A stretch of DNA of 8,545 nucleotides, taken from positions 1 through 8,545 of the forward strand of contig JBBRHH010000247.1 in the NCBI GenBank assembly GCA_038222915.1, read 5' to 3'. Positions 1 through 6,245 of the stretch are shown one piece after another; within the stretch, counting starts at the first letter, position 1, and each line of letters begins with the position of its first letter. The notes under the pieces are model-generated. The model did no database searches. It worked only from the letters and a program-made list of their open reading frames with translations, and was not told the origin of the DNA. The position numbers were made by a program, and so were the translations under genes. The stretch is from JBBRHH01 sp038222915. Its GTDB lineage: Bacteria > Planctomycetota > Phycisphaerae > Tepidisphaerales > Tepidisphaeraceae.

Positions 1-1
1 G

Positions 2-532
2 TTGTACGGGTTCAAAAATGGCAGTGCGCGGGCTTATGGGGAGAAGTGTTTGCTGGCCCGGCGGATGGTGGAGCGGGGGGTGCGGTTCATTCAGGTGTAC
101 TCAAATGACGAGTGGGATGCGCATGGTAGCATTGTCGACAATCACAATGCACGTTGCGCAGAGACGGATGTTCCGATTGCCGGGTTGCTGACGGACCTGA
201 AGCGGCGGGGGATGCTGGATTCGACGCTGGTGATCTGGGGCGGCGAGTTTGGCCGGATGCCGGTGAGCGAAAAGGGGCAGGGCCGGGATCACAATCCTCA
301 CGGGTTTGTGATGTGGATGGCCGGTGCAGGGGTGAAGGGTGGGACGAGTTTCGGGGAGACGGATGAGATCGGATACAAGGCGGCGGTGGATCCGGTAAGC
401 GTGCACGATATTCACGCGACGATACTGAATCGGCTGGGGGTGGATCACAAACGGCTGACGTATGAGCACAATGGACGGAAATATCGGTTGACGGATACGG
501 CCGGGAATGTGATTGATAAGATATTGGCGTGA
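2..532 (+). CDS. DUF1501 family (sulfatase-like) protein, C-terminal part; 5' end outside window
   Basis: This is the C-terminal 176 residues or so of a DUF1501 protein, a family of alkaline-phosphatase/sulfatase-fold proteins that are usually Tat-exported and abundant in planctomycetes. The gene is open at the left edge, so the TTG at position 2 is probably an internal Leu codon and the signal peptide is not visible. Family-typical segments are seen in order: VRFIQVYSNDEWDAHGSI (near residues 27-44), LLTDLKRRGMLDSTLVIWGGEFGRMP (62-87), GRDHNPHGFVMWMAGAGVKGG (94-114) and the end region with DIHATILNRLGVDH (136-149) and a RLTDTAGNVI tail. The WDAHG, GEFGR and GRDHNPHG blocks hold the conserved Asp, His and Glu residues expected to line the metal or active-site region. 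Substrate is unknown; members often sit beside DUF1549/DUF1553 cytochrome-like genes, and any such partner would lie upstream, out of view. A small membrane-protein gene starts 21 bases after the stop, suggesting co-transcription. The family call is firm; the biochemical role is not. Confidence 0.9.
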   Translation: MYGFKNGSARAYGEKCLLARRMVERGVRFIQVYSNDEWDAHGSIVDNHNARCAETDVPIAGLLTDLKRRGMLDSTLVIWGGEFGRMPVSEKGQGRDHNPHGFVMWMAGAGVKGGTSFGETDEIGYKAAVDPVSVHDIHATILNRLGVDHKRLTYEHNGRKYRLTDTAGNVIDKILA

Positions 533-553
533 TTGTTTGGTCTGGGAGAAACA

Positions 554-733
554 ATGAACGAGGCGGACAACATTCCAAACGTGCTTTCTTATCAGAGTCC
601 CGTCAAGAGACGGGCGCTTCGGCTTTGGATCATTGTGTTGGCCGTGCTTCTCATAGTCGCGGGGGCGGCCATCGGGGGCGCCTTTCTCCTTTCAAAGCCT
701 GACCAGCAGCCGGGGATGGGCGTTCCTGAATGA
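554..733 (+). CDS. small single-pass membrane protein, 59 residues, unknown function
   Basis: The ATG at 554 is preceded by a purine-rich GGGAGAA (544-550) at normal distance, so it is preferred over the in-frame TTG at 533 that abuts the upstream stop codon. The protein has a polar N-terminus (residues 1-16), a basic patch KRRALR (18-23), one strongly hydrophobic helix (about 24-46, rich in Ile, Val, Leu, Ala and Gly) and a short polar tail ending GMGVPE. The basic residues before the helix favour a cytoplasmic N-terminus and an outside C-terminus by the positive-inside rule. No cysteine lipobox or known domain is visible. Its position 21 bases behind the DUF1501 gene suggests the two are translated from one mRNA. 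I do not recognise the family. The start signal and coherent membrane topology support a real gene, but it is too short for sequence alone to prove it. Confidence 0.7.
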   Translation: MNEADNIPNVLSYQSPVKRRALRLWIIVLAVLLIVAGAAIGGAFLLSKPDQQPGMGVPE

Positions 734-774
734 CTAGCCGGGAAATTTTGATGAGCAGTCCGACAACGGAGCCT

Positions 775-1071
775 TCAGGGATATACCTTGCGGCCCGAAA
801 GTGAATGTTCATTTACGGAGTGCCGGAACTCCTCCCACTGCTTTGTTCGCTGCGCGATCTCTTTTGGATCGGTGGTTTGATCCTCGGCATCCCATGCAGA
901 AAGAAGGTCCAGTGTCGCCTGATCGATTGCCGGCGGTTCAGGAATCTGTTGATTGTCTGCATCGATTGCCACGAAGCACTTATAACCAGTTTCTGAATCG
1001 AACTCGACACTTCTGTTCGCAGCCGACCGCGCGTACACTCGCCGGACTCGGATGACCGCCGCCGCTTCCAT
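775..1071 (-). CDS. short hypothetical protein, possibly antitoxin-like or a decayed gene; start uncertain
   Basis: This minus-strand frame of 98 codons fills the gap between the small membrane protein and tgt. The C-terminal two thirds look like real protein: FVAIDADNQQIPEPP, then an amphipathic acidic helix (about residues 51-88) with LLSAWDAED, a DPKE turn and QWEEFRHSVNEH, closing in LSGRKVYP. From memory, this LL-W-ED...DP-E...WE-F...N pattern with an R-x-x-(Y/F)P end resembles small orphan or antitoxin-like proteins of planctomycetes and cyanobacteria; no search backs this. The ATG at 1071 would overlap the divergent tgt start by 20 bases and has AGGA directly abutting it, so translation may instead begin at GTG 1038 or GTG 972 (65 residues), neither with a strong ribosome site. 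Residues 1-33 look less protein-like. No toxin gene lies beside it. It could be an intact small gene, a remnant, or a chance frame. Confidence 0.5.
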   Translation of the reverse strand: MEAAAVIRVRRVYARSAANRSVEFDSETGYKCFVAIDADNQQIPEPPAIDQATLDLLSAWDAEDQTTDPKEIAQRTKQWEEFRHSVNEHSLSGRKVYP

Positions 1072-2194
1072 TCCTGTTCGATATCAGCTCCTTCGTCAGG
1101 ACGCATCGTCGCATGCGCGATTGGGGAAGGTTATTACGCGGCATGGGGAGTTTGATACGCCGGCTTTTATGCCGGTTGGGACGCAGGGGACTATTAAGGG
1201 GCTGACTCCCGATCAGGTGATGGCTACTGGGGCGCAGATTATTCTTGGGAATACTTATCACTTGATGCTTCGGCCGGGGGAGAAGGTGGTGGCGGAGCTT
1301 GGGGATTTGCATCGGTTTATGGGGTGGCCGGGGCCGATTCTGACGGACAGTGGCGGGTTTCAGGTTTTCTCGCTGGCGGATATTTCGAAGATCGGCGATG
1401 ACGCGGTGACGTTTAAGAGCCATATTGATGGGGCGTTGATCGAGTTGACGGCGCGGCGGAGCATTCAGGTTCAGAATGCGCTGGGGGCGGACATCATCAT
1501 GGCGTTTGATGAGTGCCCGCCGGCCGATGCGCCGCTGGAATATAAGCGGCAGGCGGTGGAGCGGACGATCCGCTGGGCGCGGAAGAGTCTGGAGGCACAC
1601 GATCGGCCGGACGATCAGGGGCTGTTTGGTATTGTGCAGGGCGGGACGAATCGCGCTTTGCGCGAGGATTGTGCGCGGCGATTGATGGAGCTGGATTTTC
1701 CGGGGTATGCGATTGGCGGGCTGGCGGTCGGCGAGGGGTTTGAGGCGATGGTGGAAGTGCTTGGGTTCACCACCCCCCTGCTGCCGGCCGAGAAGCCGCG
1801 GTATCTGATGGGGGTTGGGTTTCCGCGGGACATCGTGGCGGCAGTCCTGGCGGGGGTGGATATGTTTGATTGCGTGATGCCCACACGCAACGGGCGGAAT
1901 GCGTATGCGTTTACGTCAGAAGGGCCGTTGCGGCTTCGAAACAGCCGTTTTCAGCGTGATCCGCTGCCCATTGAGGCGGATTGCGACTGTTATGCATGCC
2001 GCCATTTCTCACGGGGGACGCTGCGACATTACTTTTTTGCTGGCGAGATGCTTGGACCCATCCTTGTTTCCGTGCATAATATCCGATTCTACCAGCGCCT
2101 GATGCGCGATATCCGCGGGGCAATTGCCGACGCAACTTTTGACGTTTTTGTTCGTCAAGACCCGCGATGCCGGCTCGGGCCGGCGGAAGAGTGA
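1052..2194 (+). CDS. tgt: queuine tRNA-ribosyltransferase (tRNA-guanine transglycosylase)
   Basis: Bacterial TGT swaps the guanine at position 34 of GUN-anticodon tRNAs (Tyr, His, Asn, Asp) for preQ1, the committed tRNA step in queuosine synthesis. The 380-residue length fits the family. The catalytic motifs are intact: PAFMPVGTQGT (38-48), the proton-acceptor Asp99 in DSGGFQVFS, base-recognition Asp153 and Cys155 in FDECPP, IVQGG (194-198), GGLAVGE (222-228), and the nucleophile Asp273 in MFDCVMPTRNGR. The structural zinc site is present as Cys311, Cys313, Cys316 and His342, with the same C-x-C-x2-C-x25-H spacing as the Zymomonas enzyme, so it should be active. The ATG at 1052 has no clear Shine-Dalgarno sequence but gives the N-terminus the family needs, and no later start before the conserved region is available. 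It heads the conserved tgt-yajC-secDF cluster. No preQ1 riboswitch was recognised upstream. The last codons encode a GC-rich hairpin (2169-2184). Confidence 0.97.
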   Translation: MTAAASIPVRYQLLRQDASSHARLGKVITRHGEFDTPAFMPVGTQGTIKGLTPDQVMATGAQIILGNTYHLMLRPGEKVVAELGDLHRFMGWPGPILTDSGGFQVFSLADISKIGDDAVTFKSHIDGALIELTARRSIQVQNALGADIIMAFDECPPADAPLEYKRQAVERTIRWARKSLEAHDRPDDQGLFGIVQGGTNRALREDCARRLMELDFPGYAIGGLAVGEGFEAMVEVLGFTTPLLPAEKPRYLMGVGFPRDIVAAVLAGVDMFDCVMPTRNGRNAYAFTSEGPLRLRNSRFQRDPLPIEADCDCYACRHFSRGTLRHYFFAGEMLGPILVSVHNIRFYQRLMRDIRGAIADATFDVFVRQDPRCRLGPAEE

Positions 2195-2202
2195 TTTTTT
2201 TT
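2169..2202 (+). promoter_or_regulatory. GC hairpin at the tgt 3' end followed by an 8-T run; possible weak terminator or attenuator
   Basis: GCCGGC (2169-2174), loop TCGG and GCCGGC (2179-2184) can form a perfect 6-bp stem inside the last tgt codons. A run of eight Ts (2195-2202) follows after a 10-base spacer that contains the tgt stop. An ordinary intrinsic terminator has the T run directly against the stem, so efficient termination is not expected. The arrangement could still cause pausing or lower read-through into yajC, whose ribosome site starts 8 bases later. It may equally be chance in GC-rich coding sequence. Confidence 0.3.
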
Positions 2203-2209
2203 GAACCTG

Positions 2210-2216
2210 AAGGAGA
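2210..2216 (+). promoter_or_regulatory. ribosome binding site that decides the TTG start of yajC
   Basis: AAGGAGA lies four bases before TTG 2221, the best Shine-Dalgarno match in this gene junction. It argues for the TTG start over the in-frame ATG at 2167, which lies inside tgt and has no such site. Confidence 0.75.
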
Positions 2217-2220
2217 ACCG

Positions 2221-2577
2221 TTGACGAGCCTGCTTTCGATTCTTGCCCAAACGGCGACCACCCAGGCGGTTGACCCGCCGTTTTTCATGAAAATTTTTAA
2301 CCAGCCGCTGGCGTTGTTTGCCGTCATGGCGGTGATCATGTACATGCTGATCATCCGGCCCAAGCAGAAGCAGGACCGGAGCAAAAAAGACATGCTGTCG
2401 GCCCTGGCGAAGGGGGCGCGGGTTCAGACGATCGGCGGCATTTTCGGGACTGTCCTGGAAGTGCGTGACAATGAGGTGCTGGTCAAGGTGGACGAGAGCT
2501 CGAACACAAAAATCCGCTTTGCGCGAAGCGCCATTTATCGCGTGCTTGAAGACGAGAAGCCCGCATCGGCGAAATGA
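2221..2577 (+). CDS. yajC: Sec translocon accessory protein YajC, TTG start
   Basis: YajC is a small inner-membrane protein that associates with SecD and SecF next to SecYEG and assists protein export. Started at TTG 2221 the product has 118 residues, typical of the family. It shows a short polar N-terminus, one transmembrane helix (about 28-45), the hallmark MLIIRPKQKQ (42-51, family consensus (F/L)LIRPQQK) directly after it, and a small cytoplasmic beta-rich domain with KGARVQTIGGIFGTVLEV (64-81), which matches the conserved G-x-x-V-x-T-x-G-G-I-x-G-x-V signature. An upstream in-frame ATG (2167) would add 18 residues that read through the tgt end and show no family similarity, so it is rejected. 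The 26-base gap after tgt and the following secDF gene reproduce the classic cluster. The family call is certain; only the start is inferred. Confidence 0.95.
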   Translation: MTSLLSILAQTATTQAVDPPFFMKIFNQPLALFAVMAVIMYMLIIRPKQKQDRSKKDMLSALAKGARVQTIGGIFGTVLEVRDNEVLVKVDESSNTKIRFARSAIYRVLEDEKPASAK

Positions 2578-2584
2578 CTCGAAG

Positions 2585-2600
2585 CGCCAACAATGTGGCG
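2585..2600 (+). other. small hairpin in the yajC-secDF gap
   Basis: CGCCA (2585-2589) and TGGCG (2596-2600) form a 5-bp stem with a 6-base loop, 7 bases after the yajC stop. No T run follows, so it is not an intrinsic terminator; it might protect an mRNA end or be chance. The rest of the 100-base gap shows only a weak promoter-like pair (TTGAAC 2619 and TAGATA 2644, spacing 19) and no strong ribosome site before secDF. Confidence 0.25.
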
Positions 2601-2677
2601 AAATCCCGCTAAGCTCAGTTGAACTCTTGAATCCGTTATTGGGTAGATATTCGATTCGAGAGACGTAGAGACGCATC

Positions 2678-5600
2678 ATGCAACACAACCATTCCGGCCG
2701 CATCGCAATTATCGTTGGAGTTCTGACATTGGGACTGGTGGGGATTTTCTGGCCGTTTCAACGGCTGTTCAATTCCCAGCTTTCCTTCTCGCAGAAAACC
2801 AACCTTCGCCCCGGCATCGACATCGCCGGTGGCACGAGAGTGATGTACGAGATCAAGGCGCCGCCGGGCGGCGTGCCGTCTGATCTGTCGCAGCAGGTGG
2901 CGGCGGCGCTGAAGAAGCGCGTGGACCCGGACGGCGTGCGAAACCTGGTGTGGCGGCCGCAGGGTCCGACGCGCCTGGAAATCCAGATGCCGCTGACGGC
3001 GAACGCCAACTCGAACCATGAGGCGCGCGAGAAGTTCAAGACGTCGGAGCAGAATCTCGCCGCGACCAATATTCGCCGTAGTGATATCGATGCCGCCCTT
3101 AACCTGCCGGCCGAGCAGCGGGAAGCGAAGTTCAAGGCGATCGCCAACGGCAGCGAGACGCGATTGAAAGACCTGCAGGAACTGACGGGGATCAACGACA
3201 AGATCAACGAGGCCATCGCCAATCGCGATCTTGAAAAGCGTGTGAGCCTCGAGCCGCGCCGCGATGCGATTATCAAGAAGCTGGAAGCTACCAATATCGA
3301 CCTGACGCAGTTTCAGGCGGCCCTGGATTTCGTTGATAAGGCCGTTGAGACCTCCAAGAAGGAAAAAGAAGACACGACCAAGGCGGAAAAAGATCGGACT
3401 GACAAGATCAGTGAGTTCGCCGGTTTGCTGGGGGATGATCCGGCGCGCCAGGAAGCGGTGAAGCAGTTTGCTGCGTCGTATCGCGATCTGCGGCAGAGCA
3501 AAGGGACGCTGGGCGACGCCGAGGATCTGAAGCGCGAGCTTCAGGGATCGGGCGTGCTGGAATTCCATATTCTGGTACCGAACCAGGACCTTCAACGCGA
3601 CGATGCATCGGCAATGACCCAGCGTCTTAAGCCGCAGAACGGCGAGCCGGCCAAGGGCGTGCTGCCAATGCAGGGCGACACCATGCGATGGTATGAGGTC
3701 GATCATCCTGGCGAGATGCACTCGCAGGCGATGTTTGATTTCGCCAACAAGAAGTGGATCCTCTGCTACAACGGGCCACTGGCGGGCGGGCAAGACAGCA
3801 GCATCACACCGATGGCGATGATCCATAAGGAAGGGATGCCGGCGTGGGGATTGCAGAAGGCGTTTCCGGAATACGATCAGCGCAGCGGCGAAACGGTTGT
3901 GGGATTTGAATTTGATAGACAGGGCGGAAAGCTGTTTGGCGAGCTGAGCGGTGGCAACATCAACAAGGCGCTGGGTATCATTCTGGACGAAAAAGTCATC
4001 AGCGCTCCGAATCTGATTTCCCGCATTGAGGGCCGCGGGATTATCACGGGCGATCGCACGGAAAAAGACCGTCAATACCTGATCAGTACGCTGAACGCGG
4101 GTAGCCTCCCGGCCAGCCTTGCGAGCCAGCCGATCAGCGAACGTACGGTTTCGCCGCAGATCGGCGGCGACAATCTTCGTGCTGGTCTTTATGCGTGCTT
4201 CATCGGCCTGGCGGTGGTCTGCGTGTTCATGGTGGTTTACTACCACACCACGGGTGTGATTGCGTTCATCGCGGTACTGATGAACTTCGTGATGATCCTG
4301 GGCGTGCTGGCGATGTTTAACGCCACGTTCACGCTGCCGGGCATCGCGGCTTTGGTGTTGACTGTCGGCACGTCGGTCGATGCGAACGTGCTGATTTTTG
4401 AACGATTGCGTGAAGAACAGCATCGCGGGCTTTCGCTGCGGATGGCCGTTCATAACGCGTACGACCGGGCGTTTAGCGCCATTCTCGACTCGAATGTGAT
4501 TACCGTCATCACATCGCTCGTGCTCTTTGGCTTTGGATCAGAGGAAGTGAAAGGCTTTGGCCTGACACTGTTGATCGGCATCCTGACGAGCTTGTTCACT
4601 TCGCTGTTTGTGACGAAGACGATTATCGATGTGATGATCGATCAGTTTGGCCTGAAGAAGCTTGGCAGTTTGCCGCTGTCGTATCCGAAGTGGGACAAGA
4701 TGCTGAAGCCCAACATCGACTGGATGGGCAAGGCGTGGATCTTCTACGTGGTCAGCATCGTCATCATCGTCACCGGGTTGAGCGCGTTCTTCATCCGCGG
4801 CCGTGAGATGTTTGATATCGAATTTGCGTCGGGAACGAGTGTTGAGTTTGAACTGAAGGCCGATTCGGCCATGTCGCTCGCGGAAGTTCGCAAGACGTTC
4901 GATGATGCACATTCTCACGCGCTTCCGGCATTGAGCGTCGTGGCGATCACGAGCACACAGGATAAGGACCGCAACTACGAGGTCGTGACACCCAACGGTC
5001 AGAGCAACGAAGTCAAAGACGCGGTGATGAAGATCCTGGGCAGCAAGCTGAACGTTGATCCGAGTTCGACGTTTGACGGCTCGGGGCAAGGGGACGAGAA
5101 GGCCGACGACACTTTTGTGAAGGCGATGGGTGTTGCGGTCTTCAAGCCGGAAGACATCAAGAACGCGGGAGCGCCCTGGCTGCGCGAGGATGATGTAGCG
5201 AATTTCTCCAAGGGCGTCGCGATCATATTGAAGAACTTGAGCCCCCCACTGCCGCGCAAGGCGATTCTGGAGCGGGTCGAGCGAGCACGCCTTTCGTCGC
5301 GCGACAATACCTATCGTGATGTGAAAGTGCTTTCGCCCAGGGGCGACACCGAGCCAACCGATACGGCGGTGATCCTGGTTTCGGAGCCGGACGTGACGTC
5401 GACGGCGGAGACGGCGTCGGATCATACTTGGAGTGACAAGCTGGCGAAGCCGATGTGGACGGTCACGGTGGACGCGATCCGTCGTCCACCGGCATTGCAG
5501 AAGGTGACCAACTTCAGCCCGCAGGTGGCGGCTGATATGAAGACGGATGCGGGCCTGGCGCTGGCGCTCTCGATTGGCCTGGTCATGGTCTATATCTGGC

Positions 5601-6130
5601 TGCGGTTCAGCAACTTCAAGTTTGGCACGGCCACGGTGGTGGCGATGTTGCACGACGTGCTGATTGCGATCGGCGTGATCGGATTATCGCATATTGCTTC
5701 AGATTACATCCCCGGTTTGTCGAAAGCATTATTATTGGAACCGTTCCGCATGAACCTGACTCTGGTGGCGGCGGTTCTTACGGTTATGTCTTACTCGATG
5801 ATCGACACCATCGTCGTCTTTGACCGAATCCGCGAAAACCGCGGCAAGTTCGGCCATCTCGATCGTCAGCTCATCAATGACTCCATCAACCAGACGCTTT
5901 CGAGGACTTTGCTGACGGCCGGCACAACGCTGTCGACGGTATTTGTGATGTATGTCTTCGGAGGTCCGGGAATACACGGCTTTACTTTTGTCTTGCTGGT
6001 GGGCATACTTGTTGGTACTTATTCGTCTATTGCCATCGCCGCACCTCTTTTGCTGCTGGGCAGCAACAAGAAAACGGCGGAGGCAGAGCGAAAAACGTCT
6101 GTCGCGCGTGTGCAACGCATCGGTGCTTGA
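2678..6130 (+). CDS. secDF: fused protein translocase subunit SecDF, 1150 residues, with enlarged periplasmic domains
   Basis: SecD and SecF form a proton-driven membrane complex that pulls exported proteins out of SecYEG on the periplasmic side. Here both are one polypeptide, far longer than Bacillus or Thermus SecDF (about 735) or E. coli SecD plus SecF (about 940). SecD half: TM1 (about 8-27), GIDIAGGTRVMYEI (46-59), VISAPNLI (440-447), five TMs between 503 and 650, and VDANVLIFERLREE (567-580) whose Asp568 matches the proton-relay Asp519 of E. coli SecD. SecF half: TM at 687-706, DIEFASGTSVEFEL (713-726), TMs from 957 to 1125, and SYSMIDTIVVFDRIREN (1038-1054), with Asp1043 matching the key SecF Asp. 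Between LEIQMPL (100-106) and GVLEFHILV (292-300), where E. coli has only a short link, sits an insertion of about 165-170 charged helical residues. The SecF periplasmic part is also large (about 707-955). The ATG at 2678 has only a weak GAGA ribosome site. It is probably co-transcribed with yajC. Confidence 0.96.
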   Translation: MQHNHSGRIAIIVGVLTLGLVGIFWPFQRLFNSQLSFSQKTNLRPGIDIAGGTRVMYEIKAPPGGVPSDLSQQVAAALKKRVDPDGVRNLVWRPQGPTRLEIQMPLTANANSNHEAREKFKTSEQNLAATNIRRSDIDAALNLPAEQREAKFKAIANGSETRLKDLQELTGINDKINEAIANRDLEKRVSLEPRRDAIIKKLEATNIDLTQFQAALDFVDKAVETSKKEKEDTTKAEKDRTDKISEFAGLLGDDPARQEAVKQFAASYRDLRQSKGTLGDAEDLKRELQGSGVLEFHILVPNQDLQRDDASAMTQRLKPQNGEPAKGVLPMQGDTMRWYEVDHPGEMHSQAMFDFANKKWILCYNGPLAGGQDSSITPMAMIHKEGMPAWGLQKAFPEYDQRSGETVVGFEFDRQGGKLFGELSGGNINKALGIILDEKVISAPNLISRIEGRGIITGDRTEKDRQYLISTLNAGSLPASLASQPISERTVSPQIGGDNLRAGLYACFIGLAVVCVFMVVYYHTTGVIAFIAVLMNFVMILGVLAMFNATFTLPGIAALVLTVGTSVDANVLIFERLREEQHRGLSLRMAVHNAYDRAFSAILDSNVITVITSLVLFGFGSEEVKGFGLTLLIGILTSLFTSLFVTKTIIDVMIDQFGLKKLGSLPLSYPKWDKMLKPNIDWMGKAWIFYVVSIVIIVTGLSAFFIRGREMFDIEFASGTSVEFELKADSAMSLAEVRKTFDDAHSHALPALSVVAITSTQDKDRNYEVVTPNGQSNEVKDAVMKILGSKLNVDPSSTFDGSGQGDEKADDTFVKAMGVAVFKPEDIKNAGAPWLREDDVANFSKGVAIILKNLSPPLPRKAILERVERARLSSRDNTYRDVKVLSPRGDTEPTDTAVILVSEPDVTSTAETASDHTWSDKLAKPMWTVTVDAIRRPPALQKVTNFSPQVAADMKTDAGLALALSIGLVMVYIWLRFSNFKFGTATVVAMLHDVLIAIGVIGLSHIASDYIPGLSKALLLEPFRMNLTLVAAVLTVMSYSMIDTIVVFDRIRENRGKFGHLDRQLINDSINQTLSRTLLTAGTTLSTVFVMYVFGGPGIHGFTFVLLVGILVGTYSSIAIAAPLLLLGSNKKTAEAERKTSVARVQRIGA
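3008..3535 (+). repeat. coiled-coil-like insertion in SecD with a 75-residue internal duplication
   Basis: This part of secDF (about residues 111-286) encodes an Ala-, Lys-, Glu- and Asp-rich helical stretch absent from the canonical SecD first periplasmic domain. Two copies of a motif stand out: LAATNIRRSDIDAAL (127-141) and LEATNIDLTQFQAAL (202-216). They share 8 of 15 residues and start 75 residues apart. Each is preceded by a basic helix (EAREKFK, EPRRDAI) and followed by a charged helix. The pattern suggests an old tandem duplication of a helical unit. The repeat is seen directly; the coiled-coil state is an inference from composition. Confidence 0.6.
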
Positions 6131-6153
6131 AGCGTGCTTTAAGTGCATTGCTA

Positions 6154-6177
6154 ACAGATCCGTTGGAACGGGTTTGT
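6154..6177 (+). other. 10-bp imperfect hairpin after secDF
   Basis: ACAGATCCGT (6154-6163) pairs with ACGGGTTTGT (6168-6177) around a TGGA loop: 10 base pairs, two of them G-T wobbles. It lies 24 bases after the secDF stop in the 115-base gap before the LysM gene. No T run follows, so it is not a standard terminator; it may stabilise the 3' end of the upstream mRNA or partly separate secDF from the downstream gene. Nothing else stands out in the gap apart from the ribosome site at 6233-6239. Confidence 0.4.
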
Positions 6178-6232
6178 GAATCAAGTTTCTCGACTAAGAA
6201 CGCCAGGCGGTGAAGTGGGTGCAGCTAGCGGG

Positions 6233-6239
6233 AAAGGAG
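6233..6239 (+). promoter_or_regulatory. strong ribosome binding site for the LysM protein gene
   Basis: AAAGGAG stands six bases before ATG 6246. It fixes that ATG as the start rather than the in-frame GTG at 6210, which has no ribosome site. Confidence 0.85.
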
Positions 6240-6245
6240 TCCCTC

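Noticed and set aside
981..986. TATAAC as a -10 element for tgt
   Set aside because: The hexamer matches well, but no acceptable -35 sequence lies 16-18 bases upstream, so the promoter of tgt remains unlocated.
801..1055. 84-codon plus-strand frame before tgt
   Set aside because: Composition is not protein-like, there is no ribosome site, and the opposite strand gives the more plausible translation.
2167..2220. ATG 2167 as the start of yajC
   Set aside because: It lies inside tgt without a ribosome site and adds residues unlike any YajC; TTG 2221 has AAGGAGA at good distance.
2619..2649. TTGAAC and TAGATA as a promoter for secDF
   Set aside because: The 19-base spacing and partial matches make it weak, and the operon context does not need it.
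2636..4453. 605-codon open frame on the minus strand opposite secDF
   Set aside because: It is rich in Arg, His and Gln and low in organised hydrophobic structure, as expected for the antisense of a GC-rich gene, and lies entirely opposite well-conserved SecDF motifs.
4538..5653. 371-codon minus-strand open frame opposite the SecD/SecF junction
   Set aside because: Same antisense composition (Arg/His/Gln-rich) and no recognisable motif; a shadow of secDF.
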